Shown piece by piece: positions 24,357-32,531 of a DNA stretch of 34,641 nucleotides (position 1 is its first letter; every line of letters begins with the position of its first letter). Under the pieces are notes generated by a model, which saw nothing but the letters and a program-made list of their open reading frames with translations, was not told where the DNA came from and did not search any database. The stretch covers positions 1 to 34,641 of the forward strand of contig JAKOMT010000014.1 in the NCBI GenBank assembly GCA_022241475.1, read 5' to 3'. A program made the translations under genes and the position numbers. Source of the DNA: Microvirga sp. GTDB taxonomy: Bacteria > Pseudomonadota > Alphaproteobacteria > Rhizobiales > Beijerinckiaceae.

Positions 24357-25091
24357 ATGCTCAAGGCGATCGTTACGGGACATTCACGCGGCCTCGGCGC
24401 CGGCATCGCGCAAGCGCTTCTGGAGCGCGGCGCGACGGTTCTGGCTTTGTCGCGCAAGGCCAATCCCGAGCTTGCGGCGCGCTTTCCTAAGACCCTCGTC
24501 GAGGTGACGATCGATCTCGCGGACTCGGACGCGCTGCTGTCGTGGCTCTCGCACGATGAAATCGAGGGCTTCCTGGAGGGGGCCGAGAGCGCGGCGCTCG
24601 TGAACAACGCCGGCGTGGTCGAGCCAGCCGGCGCCGCCGACGCGCTGGATCCTGCGGAGATCATCCGCACCGTCTCGCTCAACATCGCCGGTCCGCTCGT
24701 GCTCGCCCACGCGTTCCTGCGCGCCAGCGGCGGCCTCGCCGACCGTCGCGTCGTGCATATCTCGAGCGGCGCCGGGCGCAATCCGATCGCGGGCTGGAGC
24801 GTCTATTGCGCGACCAAGGCGGCGCTCGATCATCACGCCCGCACCATCGCGACCGCGCTGCCGGCGGGCGCGCGGATCGAGAGCATCGCGCCGGGCGTCC
24901 TCGACACGGACATGCAGGCCGTGATCCGCGCGACGCCGAAAGAGGGTTTCCCCGACCTCGAACGCTTCCGGTCGCTCAAGGAGACGAATGCGCTCGCCTC
25001 TCCCACCGAACGCGGAGCCGAGATCGTCGCGCACATGCTGAGCGAGGCCTTCGGGCGCGAGATCCTGACGGACGCGCGCAATTTCGGCTGA
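24357..25091 (+). CDS. Short-chain dehydrogenase/reductase (SDR)
   Basis: The 244-residue enzyme has the NAD(P)-binding glycine motif TGHSRGLG at 7-14, LVNNAG at 81-86 and the active site Ser137/138 with Tyr150-x-x-x-Lys154 (YCATK). The loop IAPGVLDTDMQ follows. The reading GHSRGLGAGIAQALLERG is close to the sepiapterin/benzil reductase-like subgroup, but the substrate cannot be told. ATG at 24357 is preceded by AGGAAAGG. It converges on rarA with 18 bp between the stops. Confidence 0.9.
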   Translation: MLKAIVTGHSRGLGAGIAQALLERGATVLALSRKANPELAARFPKTLVEVTIDLADSDALLSWLSHDEIEGFLEGAESAALVNNAGVVEPAGAADALDPAEIIRTVSLNIAGPLVLAHAFLRASGGLADRRVVHISSGAGRNPIAGWSVYCATKAALDHHARTIATALPAGARIESIAPGVLDTDMQAVIRATPKEGFPDLERFRSLKETNALASPTERGAEIVAHMLSEAFGREILTDARNFG

Positions 25092-25109
25092 CTTTTCTGG
25101 AGGGCGTGC

Positions 25110-26429
25110 TCAGCGGCGCTCGCGCCGCAGCTTCTCCCACCAGTCGAGGCGCTTCTTCACGTCGCGCTCGAAACCCCGGTCGACGGGCTCGTAATAGCGC
25201 CGCCGGCCGAGCTTCTCCGGCCAATAATCCTGCCCGGAGAAGGCGTCGGGCTGGTCGTGGTCGTAGCGGTAGCCCTCGCCGTAGCCCTCCTCGCGCATCA
25301 GCTTGGTCGGCGCGTTGAGGATGGGCTTGGGCGGCATCAGCGAGCCGTGCTCCTTGGCGTCGCGCATCGCCGCCTTCCACGCCGTATAGACCGCGTTTGA
25401 TTTCGGCGCGGTCGCCAGATAGACGGTCGCCTGCGCCAGCGCCAGCTCGCCCTCGGGCGAGCCGAGGAAATCGAAGGCGTCCTTGGCGGCGTTGGCGACG
25501 ACGAGCGCCTGCGGGTCCGCTAGGCCGATATCCTCCACGGCCATGCGCACAAGGCGGCGCGCGATGAACAGCCGGTCCTCGCCGGCGTCGAGCATGCGCG
25601 CGAGATAGTAGAGCGCGGCGTCGGGATCGGAGCCGCGCACGGTCTTGTGGAGCGCGCTGATCAGATTGTAGTGGCCCTCCTGCCCCTTGTCGTAGATCGG
25701 GGCGCGGCGCTGGATGATGGCGACGAGCGCCTTCGTGTCGAACGTCTCGCCCTCGCGCGCCGAGCGCCAGACTTCCTCGGCCAGGGTCAGCGCGGCGCGC
25801 CCGTCCCCGTCCGCCATGCGCGCGAGCGCGGCGCGCGCCTCGGCGTCGAGCGGAAGAGTCTTGCCTTCGATGCTCTCGGCGCGGTCGAGCAACCGCCCGA
25901 TCGCCTCCTCGTCGAGCGCGCGGAAGGTGAGGACGCGCGCCCTGGACAGCAGCGCCGCGTTCAGCTCGAAAGAGGGGTTCTCCGTCGTCGCGCCGACCAG
26001 CGTGATCGTGCCGTCCTCCATCACGGGGAGGAAGGCGTCGAGCTGGGCGCGGTTGAATCGGTGGATCTCGTCAACGAAGAGCAGCGTCGCGCGGCCCATG
26101 TTGCGGCGCATTCGGGCCGCCTCGAACACCTTCTTGAGGTCGCCGACGCCCGAGAAGATCGCCGAAATCTGCTCGAAATGCAGCTCGGTCTCGTTGGCGA
26201 GAAGCCGCGCGACGGTCGTCTTCCCCGTTCCGGGCGGCCCCCAGAAGACGAGCGAGCCCATCGAGCCCGCGCGCAGCAGGCGCGTCAGCGCGCCGTCCTC
26301 TCCGACGAGGTGATCCTGCCCCACCACGTCGCCGAGAACCTGCGGGCGCAGCCGGTCGGCCAGCGGCCTTGGCGCGTCGCCGGCGATTCCCGGACCAGCC
26401 TTGCCCGACGCGCCGAAAAGATCGCTCAT
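25110..26429 (-). CDS. rarA: Replication-associated recombination protein A (RarA/MgsA AAA+ ATPase)
   Basis: The 439-residue protein has a Walker A of GPPGTGKTT at 64-72, Walker B LLFVDEIHRFN near 116-126, sensor-1 in GATTENPSFELN and the MgsA C-terminal tetramerisation region (LPPKPILNAPTKLMREEGYG). It works at stalled replication forks and interacts with SSB in the cytoplasm. DRLRPQVLGDVVGQDHLVG at the start is standard. Its ATG directly follows the stop of the htrA-like gene with no gap, so they form an operon. Confidence 0.97.
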   Translation of the reverse strand: MSDLFGASGKAGPGIAGDAPRPLADRLRPQVLGDVVGQDHLVGEDGALTRLLRAGSMGSLVFWGPPGTGKTTVARLLANETELHFEQISAIFSGVGDLKKVFEAARMRRNMGRATLLFVDEIHRFNRAQLDAFLPVMEDGTITLVGATTENPSFELNAALLSRARVLTFRALDEEAIGRLLDRAESIEGKTLPLDAEARAALARMADGDGRAALTLAEEVWRSAREGETFDTKALVAIIQRRAPIYDKGQEGHYNLISALHKTVRGSDPDAALYYLARMLDAGEDRLFIARRLVRMAVEDIGLADPQALVVANAAKDAFDFLGSPEGELALAQATVYLATAPKSNAVYTAWKAAMRDAKEHGSLMPPKPILNAPTKLMREEGYGEGYRYDHDQPDAFSGQDYWPEKLGRRRYYEPVDRGFERDVKKRLDWWEKLRRERR

Positions 26430-27878
26430 TCAGCCTCGCAATACGGTCGAGATGATCTGCCCGCCGCGATTGATGCGCATCTCCCACAGGCCGCGCGCGG
26501 CGCGAAGCGCGCTGTCCAGCTCGCGCGTCGTCCCGATCCGGGCGCGGTTGACCTCGACGATGACGTCGCCGGGCTGGAAGCCGTAGCGCGCCGCGAAGCC
26601 CCGCGGATCGATCTCAGCAATGACGACGCCCTCGTGGACGCCCTGGAGCTGGAGCTCGTCGGCGACGGCCGGCGAGATGTTGAACACCGTAGCGCCGTCG
26701 AGCGGCGAGCGGCTGGCGATCAGGAGCGTGTCGCGCGCCGGCGTTTCGGGCGGCGGTATCAGCGGCACCTCGAGACTTTCGACGCTTCCGCCGCGCAGGA
26801 TGTCGAAGCGCGCCGAACCCTCGACGCCCGACAGCGCGAACCGGTAGCCGAAGGCGTCCGGATCGTCGACCGGGCGGCCGGCGACGGCGCGAATGACGTC
26901 GCCCCGGCGCAGGCCGGCCTCCTCGGCGGGACTGCCGGACTGGACGCTGGCGACGAGGACGCCCGAGGGCCTGTCGAGCCCGACGCTGTCGGCGATTTCG
27001 GGCGTCACCGCCTGCAGCGTCGCGCCGAGCCACGGGCGCCGCACCGTCGAGGCGCCCATGCGCGCCGATTCGACGACCGCGCGCACCATCGACGCGGGGA
27101 TCGCGAAGCCGATGCCGTGGCTGCCGCCGGAGCGCGAATAGATCGCCGTGTTCACGCCCACGACCCGCCCCTCCATATCGATGAGAGCGCCGCCGGAATT
27201 TCCCGGATTGATCGCCGCGTCGGTCTGGATGAAGAACTGGAAGTCGCTGACGCCGACCTGCGTGCGCGCGATCGCGGACACGATGCCCTGCGTCACCGTC
27301 TGGCCCACCCCGAACGGGTTGCCGATGGCGAGCACGATGTCGCCGACCTCCAGCGCTTCCGAATCGCCGAGATCGAGAGCCGGGAAGCCCTCGTCCGAAG
27401 CGATGCGCAGCACCGCGAGATCCGTGCGCGGATCGCTCAGCACGATCTCGGCGTCGAACTCGCGCCGGTCGACGAGCGCCACGCGCACCTCCGTCATGCC
27501 TTCGATCACGTGGTGGTTCGTCACGACGAGTCCGCCTGCGTCGACGATCACGCCGGAGCCGAGCGAGCGTTCGATGCGCTCGCGCGGCTGTCCGCCGAAG
27601 CCTCCGCCGCCGCCCCCGAAGAAGCGCTGCATGAACTCTTCCATGTAGTCCTGCTGGCCCTGCTCCCGAACCCGCGCGCCATAGACGTTCACCACGGCCG
27701 GCGCGGCCTCGCGCACCAGCGGCGCGTAGGAGAGCTTCACCTCGGCGGCCGATTGCGGGGCGACCCGGGTTTGCGCGACGGCGGACGAGGGCGCTTCGAG
27801 CGCGACGGCCAAGAGTAGGGTGATGGCGGCGACGGCGGATCGCGTGATCGGGTTTCGCGTGATCGTCTGGACATTCAT
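26430..27878 (-). CDS. HtrA/DegP-type periplasmic serine protease with two PDZ domains
   Basis: The 482-residue protein starts at the ATG at 27878 with a signal peptide (positive start, hydrophobic AAITLLLAVALEA, cleavage after SAVAQ near 36). The trypsin-like triad is His123 in VTNHHVIEG, Asp153 in RTDLAVLRI and Ser228 in NPGNSGGAL. A flexible Gly-rich LA loop lies at 88-96. PDZ1 is about 275-365 and PDZ2 about 385-480. It degrades or holds misfolded envelope proteins. The longer frame to 28034 crosses the promoter region of the zinc operon and is rejected. rarA follows with no spacing. Confidence 0.95.
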   Translation of the reverse strand: MNVQTITRNPITRSAVAAITLLLAVALEAPSSAVAQTRVAPQSAAEVKLSYAPLVREAAPAVVNVYGARVREQGQQDYMEEFMQRFFGGGGGGFGGQPRERIERSLGSGVIVDAGGLVVTNHHVIEGMTEVRVALVDRREFDAEIVLSDPRTDLAVLRIASDEGFPALDLGDSEALEVGDIVLAIGNPFGVGQTVTQGIVSAIARTQVGVSDFQFFIQTDAAINPGNSGGALIDMEGRVVGVNTAIYSRSGGSHGIGFAIPASMVRAVVESARMGASTVRRPWLGATLQAVTPEIADSVGLDRPSGVLVASVQSGSPAEEAGLRRGDVIRAVAGRPVDDPDAFGYRFALSGVEGSARFDILRGGSVESLEVPLIPPPETPARDTLLIASRSPLDGATVFNISPAVADELQLQGVHEGVVIAEIDPRGFAARYGFQPGDVIVEVNRARIGTTRELDSALRAARGLWEMRINRGGQIISTVLRG

Positions 27879-28015
27879 GGCGTCGTCATCCCGTGCTAGC
27901 GGAGGCGGCGCGTCGCCGGCCGCGTCCCTTACCGATATAGGCGCGCCCGGCCGATCGCGAAAGGCGCGATCCGGTTCGCGCGGCCGGGCCAACATTCCGC
28001 TGGCGCGGGGGAAGC

Positions 28016-28036
28016 GAATGTTATAGTAGAACATTC
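28016..28036. promoter_or_regulatory. Zur-box-like palindrome upstream of the zinc operon
   Basis: The left arm GAATGTTATA and the right arm TAGAACATTC surround a central G and match as reverse complements except at one position. The core resembles the AATGTTATA half-site known for Zur in proteobacteria. TATAGT at 28022-28027 inside the palindrome would serve as a -10 element, so a bound repressor would block RNA polymerase. The site ends exactly one base before the ATG at 28037. Confidence 0.7.
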
Positions 28037-28216
28037 ATGATCGACCCGCACGGCCATCATCATCAACATCACGGCGCTCCGCATCGCGCGGCGGCGCTCG
28101 CGCCCGGCTGGTCGCTCCTGCGCCTCTCCGGAGCGCAGCGCCTCGCCATCGCCGGCGCGGCGATCGCCATGCTGTGGGGAACGCTCGCGCTGTTGCTGGG
28201 CTGGACCGGCGCATGA
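28037..28216 (+). CDS. His-rich one-span membrane microprotein at the head of the zinc operon
   Basis: A 59-codon frame not previously obvious because of its size. It begins MIDPHGHHHQHHGAPHR, with seven His among residues 5-16, continues with a basic/hydrophilic part and ends in one membrane segment (LAIAGAAIAMLWGTLALLLGW, residues about 37-57). Third codon positions are almost all G or C, as in neighbouring real genes. Its stop overlaps the znuC start (ATGA), which argues for coupled translation. No Shine-Dalgarno is present, and the ATG lies at the edge of the Zur-like box, so the mRNA may be leaderless. A metal-binding accessory role for the ZnuBC complex is inferred. I do not recognise a named family. 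Confidence 0.7.
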   Translation: MIDPHGHHHQHHGAPHRAAALAPGWSLLRLSGAQRLAIAGAAIAMLWGTLALLLGWTGA

Positions 28217-28953
28217 GCGACGCGGCCATCCGTTTCGACGACGTCACCCTCGGCTACGGCCGTCGGCCCGCCGTGCATCATCTCGACGGCGAGGTGGCCA
28301 AGGGCAGCCTCACCGCGATCATCGGCCCGAACGGCGCCGGCAAGTCGACGCTCCTGAAGGGCGTCGTCGGGACGCTTCGGCCGTTGTCCGGCAAGATCGG
28401 CGTCGCCGAGGGAACGCGCGCGCGCATCGCCTATCTGCCGCAGGCGGCGGAAGTCGACCGCTCCTTCCCGATCAACGTCTACGACCTCGTCGCCATGGGG
28501 ATGTGGAGCGCGCGCGGGCTGTTCGGCGCCATCGGCCGCGCCGATCGCGCGCGTATCGAGGAGGCGATCGCGGCCGTGGGCCTCGCTGGCTTCGAGGGCC
28601 GCCCGATCGGAACGCTGTCGGGCGGGCAGATGCAGCGCACGCTCTTCGCCCGCCTGCTGCTGCAGGACGCCTCGCTGATCCTGCTTGACGAGCCCTTCAC
28701 CGCGATCGACGCCAAGACCACCGCCGATCTCCTCGACCTCGTGCGCCGCTGGCGCGACGAGGAGCGCACGGTCGTCGCGGTGCTGCACGATCTCGACATC
28801 GTGCGGCGGGTTTTCCCCAACACTCTGCTCATCGCCCGCGAGCCGATCGCCTGGGGCGCGACGGACGCGGTCCTCAAGCCCGAAAATTTGCTGCGGGCGC
28901 GGCGCATGATCGAGGCGGAAGACCCCTTCGCCGCCGCGTGCGAACGCGCCTGA
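28213..28953 (+). CDS. znuC: Zinc/manganese ABC transporter ATP-binding protein, ZnuC-like
   Basis: The 246-residue ATPase has Walker A GPNGAGKST, the Q-loop in YLPQAAEVDRSFPI, the signature LSGGQMQR, Walker B LILLDEPF and the switch His in VLHDLD. The LPQ-x-x-x-VDRSFP-I pattern is typical of ATPases for metal-uptake systems of the ZnuC/MntB group. Metal specificity is inferred from the Zur-like boxes and the His-rich binding protein. It starts inside the stop of the His-rich microprotein gene and is followed by the permease after 34 bp. Confidence 0.92.
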   Translation: MSDAAIRFDDVTLGYGRRPAVHHLDGEVAKGSLTAIIGPNGAGKSTLLKGVVGTLRPLSGKIGVAEGTRARIAYLPQAAEVDRSFPINVYDLVAMGMWSARGLFGAIGRADRARIEEAIAAVGLAGFEGRPIGTLSGGQMQRTLFARLLLQDASLILLDEPFTAIDAKTTADLLDLVRRWRDEERTVVAVLHDLDIVRRVFPNTLLIAREPIAWGATDAVLKPENLLRARRMIEAEDPFAAACERA

Positions 28954-28987
28954 CCCGGTCGTCAAGGCAGCCGGCCGGAGCCAGCAG

Positions 28988-29854
28988 ATGTACGACGCGC
29001 TGATCGCCCCCTTCGTCGAATTCGACTTCATGCGCCGCGCGCTGTTCGGCGGAATCGCGCTCGCGCTCGGCGCCGGGCCGATCGGCGTGTTCCTGATGCT
29101 GCGCGGCATGAGCCTGACCGGCGACGCCATGGCCCACGCCATCCTGCCAGGCGCGGCGATCGGTTTCCTCGTCGCCGGGCTGTCGCTGCCGGCCATGACC
29201 ATCGGCGGACTGACGGCGGGCGTCGTCGTGGCGATCCTCGCCGGGCTCGTGACGCGCTACACCGCGCTGAAGGAGGACGCCTCGCTCGCGGCCTTCTACC
29301 TGCTCTCGCTGGCGCTCGGCGTCACGATCGTATCGCTGCGCGGCTCGAACGTCGATCTCATGCACGTTCTCTTCGGAACCGTTCTGGCGCTCGACGACGC
29401 GGCGCTGATCCTGATCACGTCGATCGCCACGATCACGCTGGCCGCGCTGGCGCTGCTGTATCGCCCTCTCGTGCTCGAATGCGTCGATCCGGTGTTCCTG
29501 CGGTCGGTGAGCCGCGCGGGCGGGCCGGCCCATCTCATCTTCCTCGGGCTCGTCGTGCTCAACCTCGTCGGCGGCTTCCACGCGCTCGGCACGTTGCTGG
29601 CTGTGGGCCTGATGATGCTGCCCGCCGCCGCCTCGCGCTTCTGGAGCGCGGACGTCAGCGTCATGATCGTCATCGCGACGATCATCGGCATGGCGTCGAG
29701 CGCCGGCGGATTGCTTCTCTCCTATCACGCCGCCCTGCCCGCCGGCCCGGCGATCATCCTCGTCGCCGGCGCGGCCTATATCGGCTCGCTTTTCTTCGGC
29801 CGTGAAGGAGGGCTGCTGACGCAGCTTCTCCCCGGCCGCCATCTCGAGGCGTAA
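28988..29854 (+). CDS. znuB: Zinc ABC transporter permease, ZnuB-like
   Basis: The 288-residue polytopic protein belongs to the ABC-3 permease family with about eight hydrophobic helices. Typical segments are MRRALFGGIALALGAGPIG, RGMSLTGDAMAHAILPGA (the conserved contact with the ATPase), LGVTIVSLRGSNVDLMHVLFG and LVGGFHALGTLLAVGLMMLP. It imports metal ions through the inner membrane. The gap to the binding-protein gene is 25 bp. Confidence 0.94.
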   Translation: MYDALIAPFVEFDFMRRALFGGIALALGAGPIGVFLMLRGMSLTGDAMAHAILPGAAIGFLVAGLSLPAMTIGGLTAGVVVAILAGLVTRYTALKEDASLAAFYLLSLALGVTIVSLRGSNVDLMHVLFGTVLALDDAALILITSIATITLAALALLYRPLVLECVDPVFLRSVSRAGGPAHLIFLGLVVLNLVGGFHALGTLLAVGLMMLPAAASRFWSADVSVMIVIATIIGMASSAGGLLLSYHAALPAGPAIILVAGAAYIGSLFFGREGGLLTQLLPGRHLEA

Positions 29855-29879
29855 GGCCTTGCCCACCCAGGAGCGTTTT

Positions 29880-30929
29880 ATGACAACTCGACGCAATATT
29901 ATAACATTGCTTTCAGCGCTCATTCTCGCCGGCGCGACCGGTCCCGCCGTCGCACAGGGCGACCGGCTCCCGGTGGTCGCGACCTTCTCGATCCTCGGCG
30001 ACCTCGTGACGAATGTGGGCGGCGATCGCGTGTCGATCACGACGCTCGTCGGCCCCGACGGAGACGGCCACGTCTACTCGCCCTCCCCCGCCGACGCGCG
30101 CCTCGTGGCCGACGCGCGCGTCATCTTCGCGAACGGTCTGCTCTACGAGGGCTGGATCGACCGCCTGATCGCGTCTTCGGGAACACAGGCGACGATCGTC
30201 GCGGTGAGCGACGGCGCCAGCACGATCGCGGAAGACGACGATGACGGCCACGAGGACGAGCACGCGGACGAGCACGGCCACGATCACGAACAGGGACATG
30301 ACCACGGGCACGGAAATGACCACGCCCACGGACACGACCATGCTCACGACCACGACGAGCACGCTCACGACCACGCTGCTCACGAGGCGGAGCACGCGCA
30401 TGGCGCGTTCGATCCGCACGCCTGGCAGGACGTCGCCAACGTCAAGGTCTACGTCGCCAACATCCGCGACGCGCTGATCGAGGCCGATCCCGCCGGGGCC
30501 GACGTCTTCCGCGCCAACGCCGATCGCTACCTCGCCGATCTCGCGGCGCTCGACGCCGAGATCCGCGAAACCGCTGGCGCGCTCCCCGAAGGCGCCGCCG
30601 TCGTCACGAGCCACGACGCGTTCCGCTACTTCTCCCGCGCCTACGGGGTCGCCTTCGCCGCGCCGCAGGGCGTGTCGACGGAATCGGAGGCGAGCGCCCG
30701 CGACGTTGCGGAGCTCACGCGGCTGATCCGCGAGCGGGACATCAAGGCGGTCTTCGCCGAATCGATGAGCGACGCGCGGCTGATCGAGCGCATCGCGGCG
30801 GAGGCGAACGTCCCCGTCGCCGGGACGCTCTATTCCGACGCTCTTTCCGGCGCGGACGGCCCGGCGCCCACTTACATCGAGATGATGCGTCACAATATAA
30901 GGACGATCAGCGCCGGGCTCTCCTCCTGA
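29880..30929 (+). CDS. znuA: Zinc ABC transporter substrate-binding protein, ZnuA-like, with long His/Asp loop
   Basis: The 349-residue protein starts at the ATG at 29880 with AGGAG seven bases before it. A signal peptide (RR near the start, hydrophobic ITLLSALILAGA, cleavage after AVA at 26) sends it to the periplasm. Metal ligands expected for cluster A-I proteins are His64 in DGHVYSP, His180 in FDPHAW and His245 in TSHDAF, plus a C-terminal acidic residue in YSDALSG. The loop at 121-176 is extremely rich in His, Asp and Glu, a feature of zinc-type rather than manganese-type proteins. Codons 6-10 are unusually AT-rich and contain a Zur-like palindrome. Confidence 0.95.
   Translation: MTTRRNIITLLSALILAGATGPAVAQGDRLPVVATFSILGDLVTNVGGDRVSITTLVGPDGDGHVYSPSPADARLVADARVIFANGLLYEGWIDRLIASSGTQATIVAVSDGASTIAEDDDDGHEDEHADEHGHDHEQGHDHGHGNDHAHGHDHAHDHDEHAHDHAAHEAEHAHGAFDPHAWQDVANVKVYVANIRDALIEADPAGADVFRANADRYLADLAALDAEIRETAGALPEGAAVVTSHDAFRYFSRAYGVAFAAPQGVSTESEASARDVAELTRLIRERDIKAVFAESMSDARLIERIAAEANVPVAGTLYSDALSGADGPAPTYIEMMRHNIRTISAGLSS
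29893..29910. promoter_or_regulatory. Second Zur-like palindrome inside the znuA signal-peptide codons
   Basis: GCAATATTATAACATTGC is a palindrome with a single mismatched pair. Read on the minus strand it contains AATGTTATA, the same half-site as the box at 28016-28036. It forces the codons AAT ATT ATA ACA TTG in an otherwise GC-rich gene. It may give separate zinc control of znuA. Binding is inferred. Confidence 0.5.
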
Positions 30930-30952
30930 GCGGGCGCCCAAGGCAATTTACT

Positions 30953-30977
30953 GAAGGCGGGGCCTGACCCCGCCTTC
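30953..30977 (+). terminator. Strong hairpin between znuA and the CobW gene
   Basis: GAAGGCGGGG at 30953-30962 pairs perfectly with CCCCGCCTTC at 30968-30977 around a 5-nt loop. It follows the znuA stop by 24 bp. No T-run follows, so termination may be partial or Rho-linked, or it may protect the mRNA 3' end. Confidence 0.6.
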
Positions 30978-30997
30978 ATGCGACCCGAAGGCCCAGC

Positions 30998-31960
30998 ATG
31001 TCAGACAAGATCCCCGTCACCGTCCTCACCGGCTATCTCGGCGCCGGCAAGACCACGCTCCTCAACCGCATCCTCACCGAGAACCACGGCAAGCGCTACG
31101 CCGTCGTGGTGAACGAGTTCGGCGAGATCGGCATCGACAACGACCTCGTCGTCGGCGCGGACGAGGAAGTGTTCGAGATGAACAACGGCTGCATCTGCTG
31201 CACCGTGCGGGGCGACCTCATCCGCATCATGGATGGGCTGATGAAGCGCAAGGGCAAGTTCGACGCGATCATCGTCGAGACGACCGGCCTCGCCGACCCC
31301 GCCCCCGTCGCCCAGACCTTCTTCGTCGATCAGGACGTCTCCGACAACGCCCGCCTCGACGCCATCGTCACGGTCGCCGACGCCAAGTGGCTCTCCGAGC
31401 GCCTCAAGGACGCGCCCGAGGCCAAGAACCAGATCGCCTTCGCCGACGTCATCCTGCTCAACAAGGTCGATCTCGTGTCCGAGGCCGAGCTGGCCGACGT
31501 CGAGGCGCGCATCCGCGCGATCAACCCCTACGCCCGCATCCACCGCACCACCCGATGCGACGTGGACGTCACGCAGGTCTTGGAGCGCAACGCCTTCGAT
31601 CTCGAGCGCATCATGGAGATCGAGCCCGATTTTCTCGAGCCCGGCCATCACCATCATCACGACGACGACGTGCGCTCGATCGCCTTCGCCCATGACGGCG
31701 AGCTCGACCCCGACAAGTTCCTGCCCTGGCTCAACGAATTGACGCAGGACGAGGGCCCCAACATCCTGCGCTGCAAGGGCATCGTCGCCTTCCCCGACGA
31801 GCCGAAGCGTTTCGTCTTCCAGGGCGTGCACATGATCCTCGACGGCGACGTGCAAGGCGACTGGGCGCCGGGCGAGCCCCGCCGCTCCCGCGTCGTCTTC
31901 ATCGGCCGCGATCTGAACGAGCGTGCGATCGAAGAGGGCTTCCTCGCCTGCCGGGCGTGA
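30998..31960 (+). CDS. CobW/G3E-family GTPase, zinc metallochaperone type
   Basis: The 320-residue protein has the G3E P-loop GYLGAGKTT at 12-20, the metal site GCICC at 64-68, the family Glu in [15 protein letters not shown] for guanine recognition, and a His/Asp run ([12 protein letters not shown]) before the C-terminal CobW_C domain. Relatives such as ZigA/ZagA move zinc to client proteins under zinc limitation; others serve cobalamin synthesis. The location just after znuCBA points to zinc. No Zur-like palindrome was seen directly upstream, so it may be expressed by read-through past the hairpin or from its own promoter. Confidence 0.92.
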   Translation: MSDKIPVTVLTGYLGAGKTTLLNRILTENHGKRYAVVVNEFGEIGIDNDLVVGADEEVFEMNNGCICCTVRGDLIRIMDGLMKRKGKFDAIIVETTGLADPAPVAQTFFVDQDVSDNARLDAIVTVADAKWLSERLKDAPEAKNQIAFADVILLNKVDLVSEAELADVEARIRAINPYARIHRTTRCDVDVTQVLERNAFDLERIMEIEPDFLEPGHHHHHDDDVRSIAFAHDGELDPDKFLPWLNELTQDEGPNILRCKGIVAFPDEPKRFVFQGVHMILDGDVQGDWAPGEPRRSRVVFIGRDLNERAIEEGFLACRA

Positions 31961-32007
31961 ACGCCATCCGAGCGCTTCGGCGTAAAGGCGGCGCCTGTTC
32001 AGACGGA

Positions 32008-32427
32008 TTATTGCGCCCGCCCGCCTCTTTCCGGCGCCGGCTCCACCGGCCCGCCCGCCTCGCGCCAGGCCGAAAATCCTCCGGCGATGTGCGCAACGGG
32101 TGAAAGTCCCATATCCTGCGCCGTCTTCGCCGCGAGCGCGGAGCGCAAGCCTCCGGCGCAGAAGAAGACGAAGCGTTTGTCCTGCGCGAAGACGGGCTTA
32201 TGATAGAGGCTCTCGGGATCGATCCAGAACTCGAGCATTCCGCGCGGGCAATGGAACGCCCCCGGGATCGCCCCCTCGCGGGCGAGTTCGCGCGGATCGC
32301 GCAGATCGACGAAAACGACCTCCTCCGATCCGTGCAAAGCGCGGGCGGCGGGGATTTCGAGGGTTTCGATCGCGCCGTTCGCCTCTTCGAGCAGGGCCTT
32401 GTAGCCACGGGTGATGGTCTGGGGCAT
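32008..32427 (-). CDS. Rhodanese-like domain protein
   Basis: A single rhodanese domain of 139 residues. The active loop is FFCAGGLRSA with catalytic Cys90, and the entry motif is VVFVDLRDPRELAREGAIPGAFHCPRG. The end reads AHIAGGFSAWREAGGPVE, as usual for the family. Such proteins carry sulfane sulfur as persulfide; the acceptor is unknown. No signal peptide is seen. It is convergent with the CobW gene. Confidence 0.93.
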   Translation of the reverse strand: MPQTITRGYKALLEEANGAIETLEIPAARALHGSEEVVFVDLRDPRELAREGAIPGAFHCPRGMLEFWIDPESLYHKPVFAQDKRFVFFCAGGLRSALAAKTAQDMGLSPVAHIAGGFSAWREAGGPVEPAPERGGRAQ

Positions 32428-32531
32428 CCTTCGTCCTCGGTTCGATCGTTTCGCTTGATTTCGGGCGGAGGGTGCCGAAGGCTCGCGCCGTTGGCAACAA
32501 GGGCGCGCGCCGAACGGCGGTGGGGGTGGAC

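Noticed and set aside
25647..27818. A 723-residue plus-strand frame rich in Arg/Asp/His
   Set aside because: It is the antisense shadow of rarA and the htrA-like gene, whose motifs and starts are clear.
27879..28034. N-terminal extension of the HtrA-like protein
   Set aside because: It would place about 50 non-signal residues before a perfectly good signal peptide and cross the zinc operon promoter.
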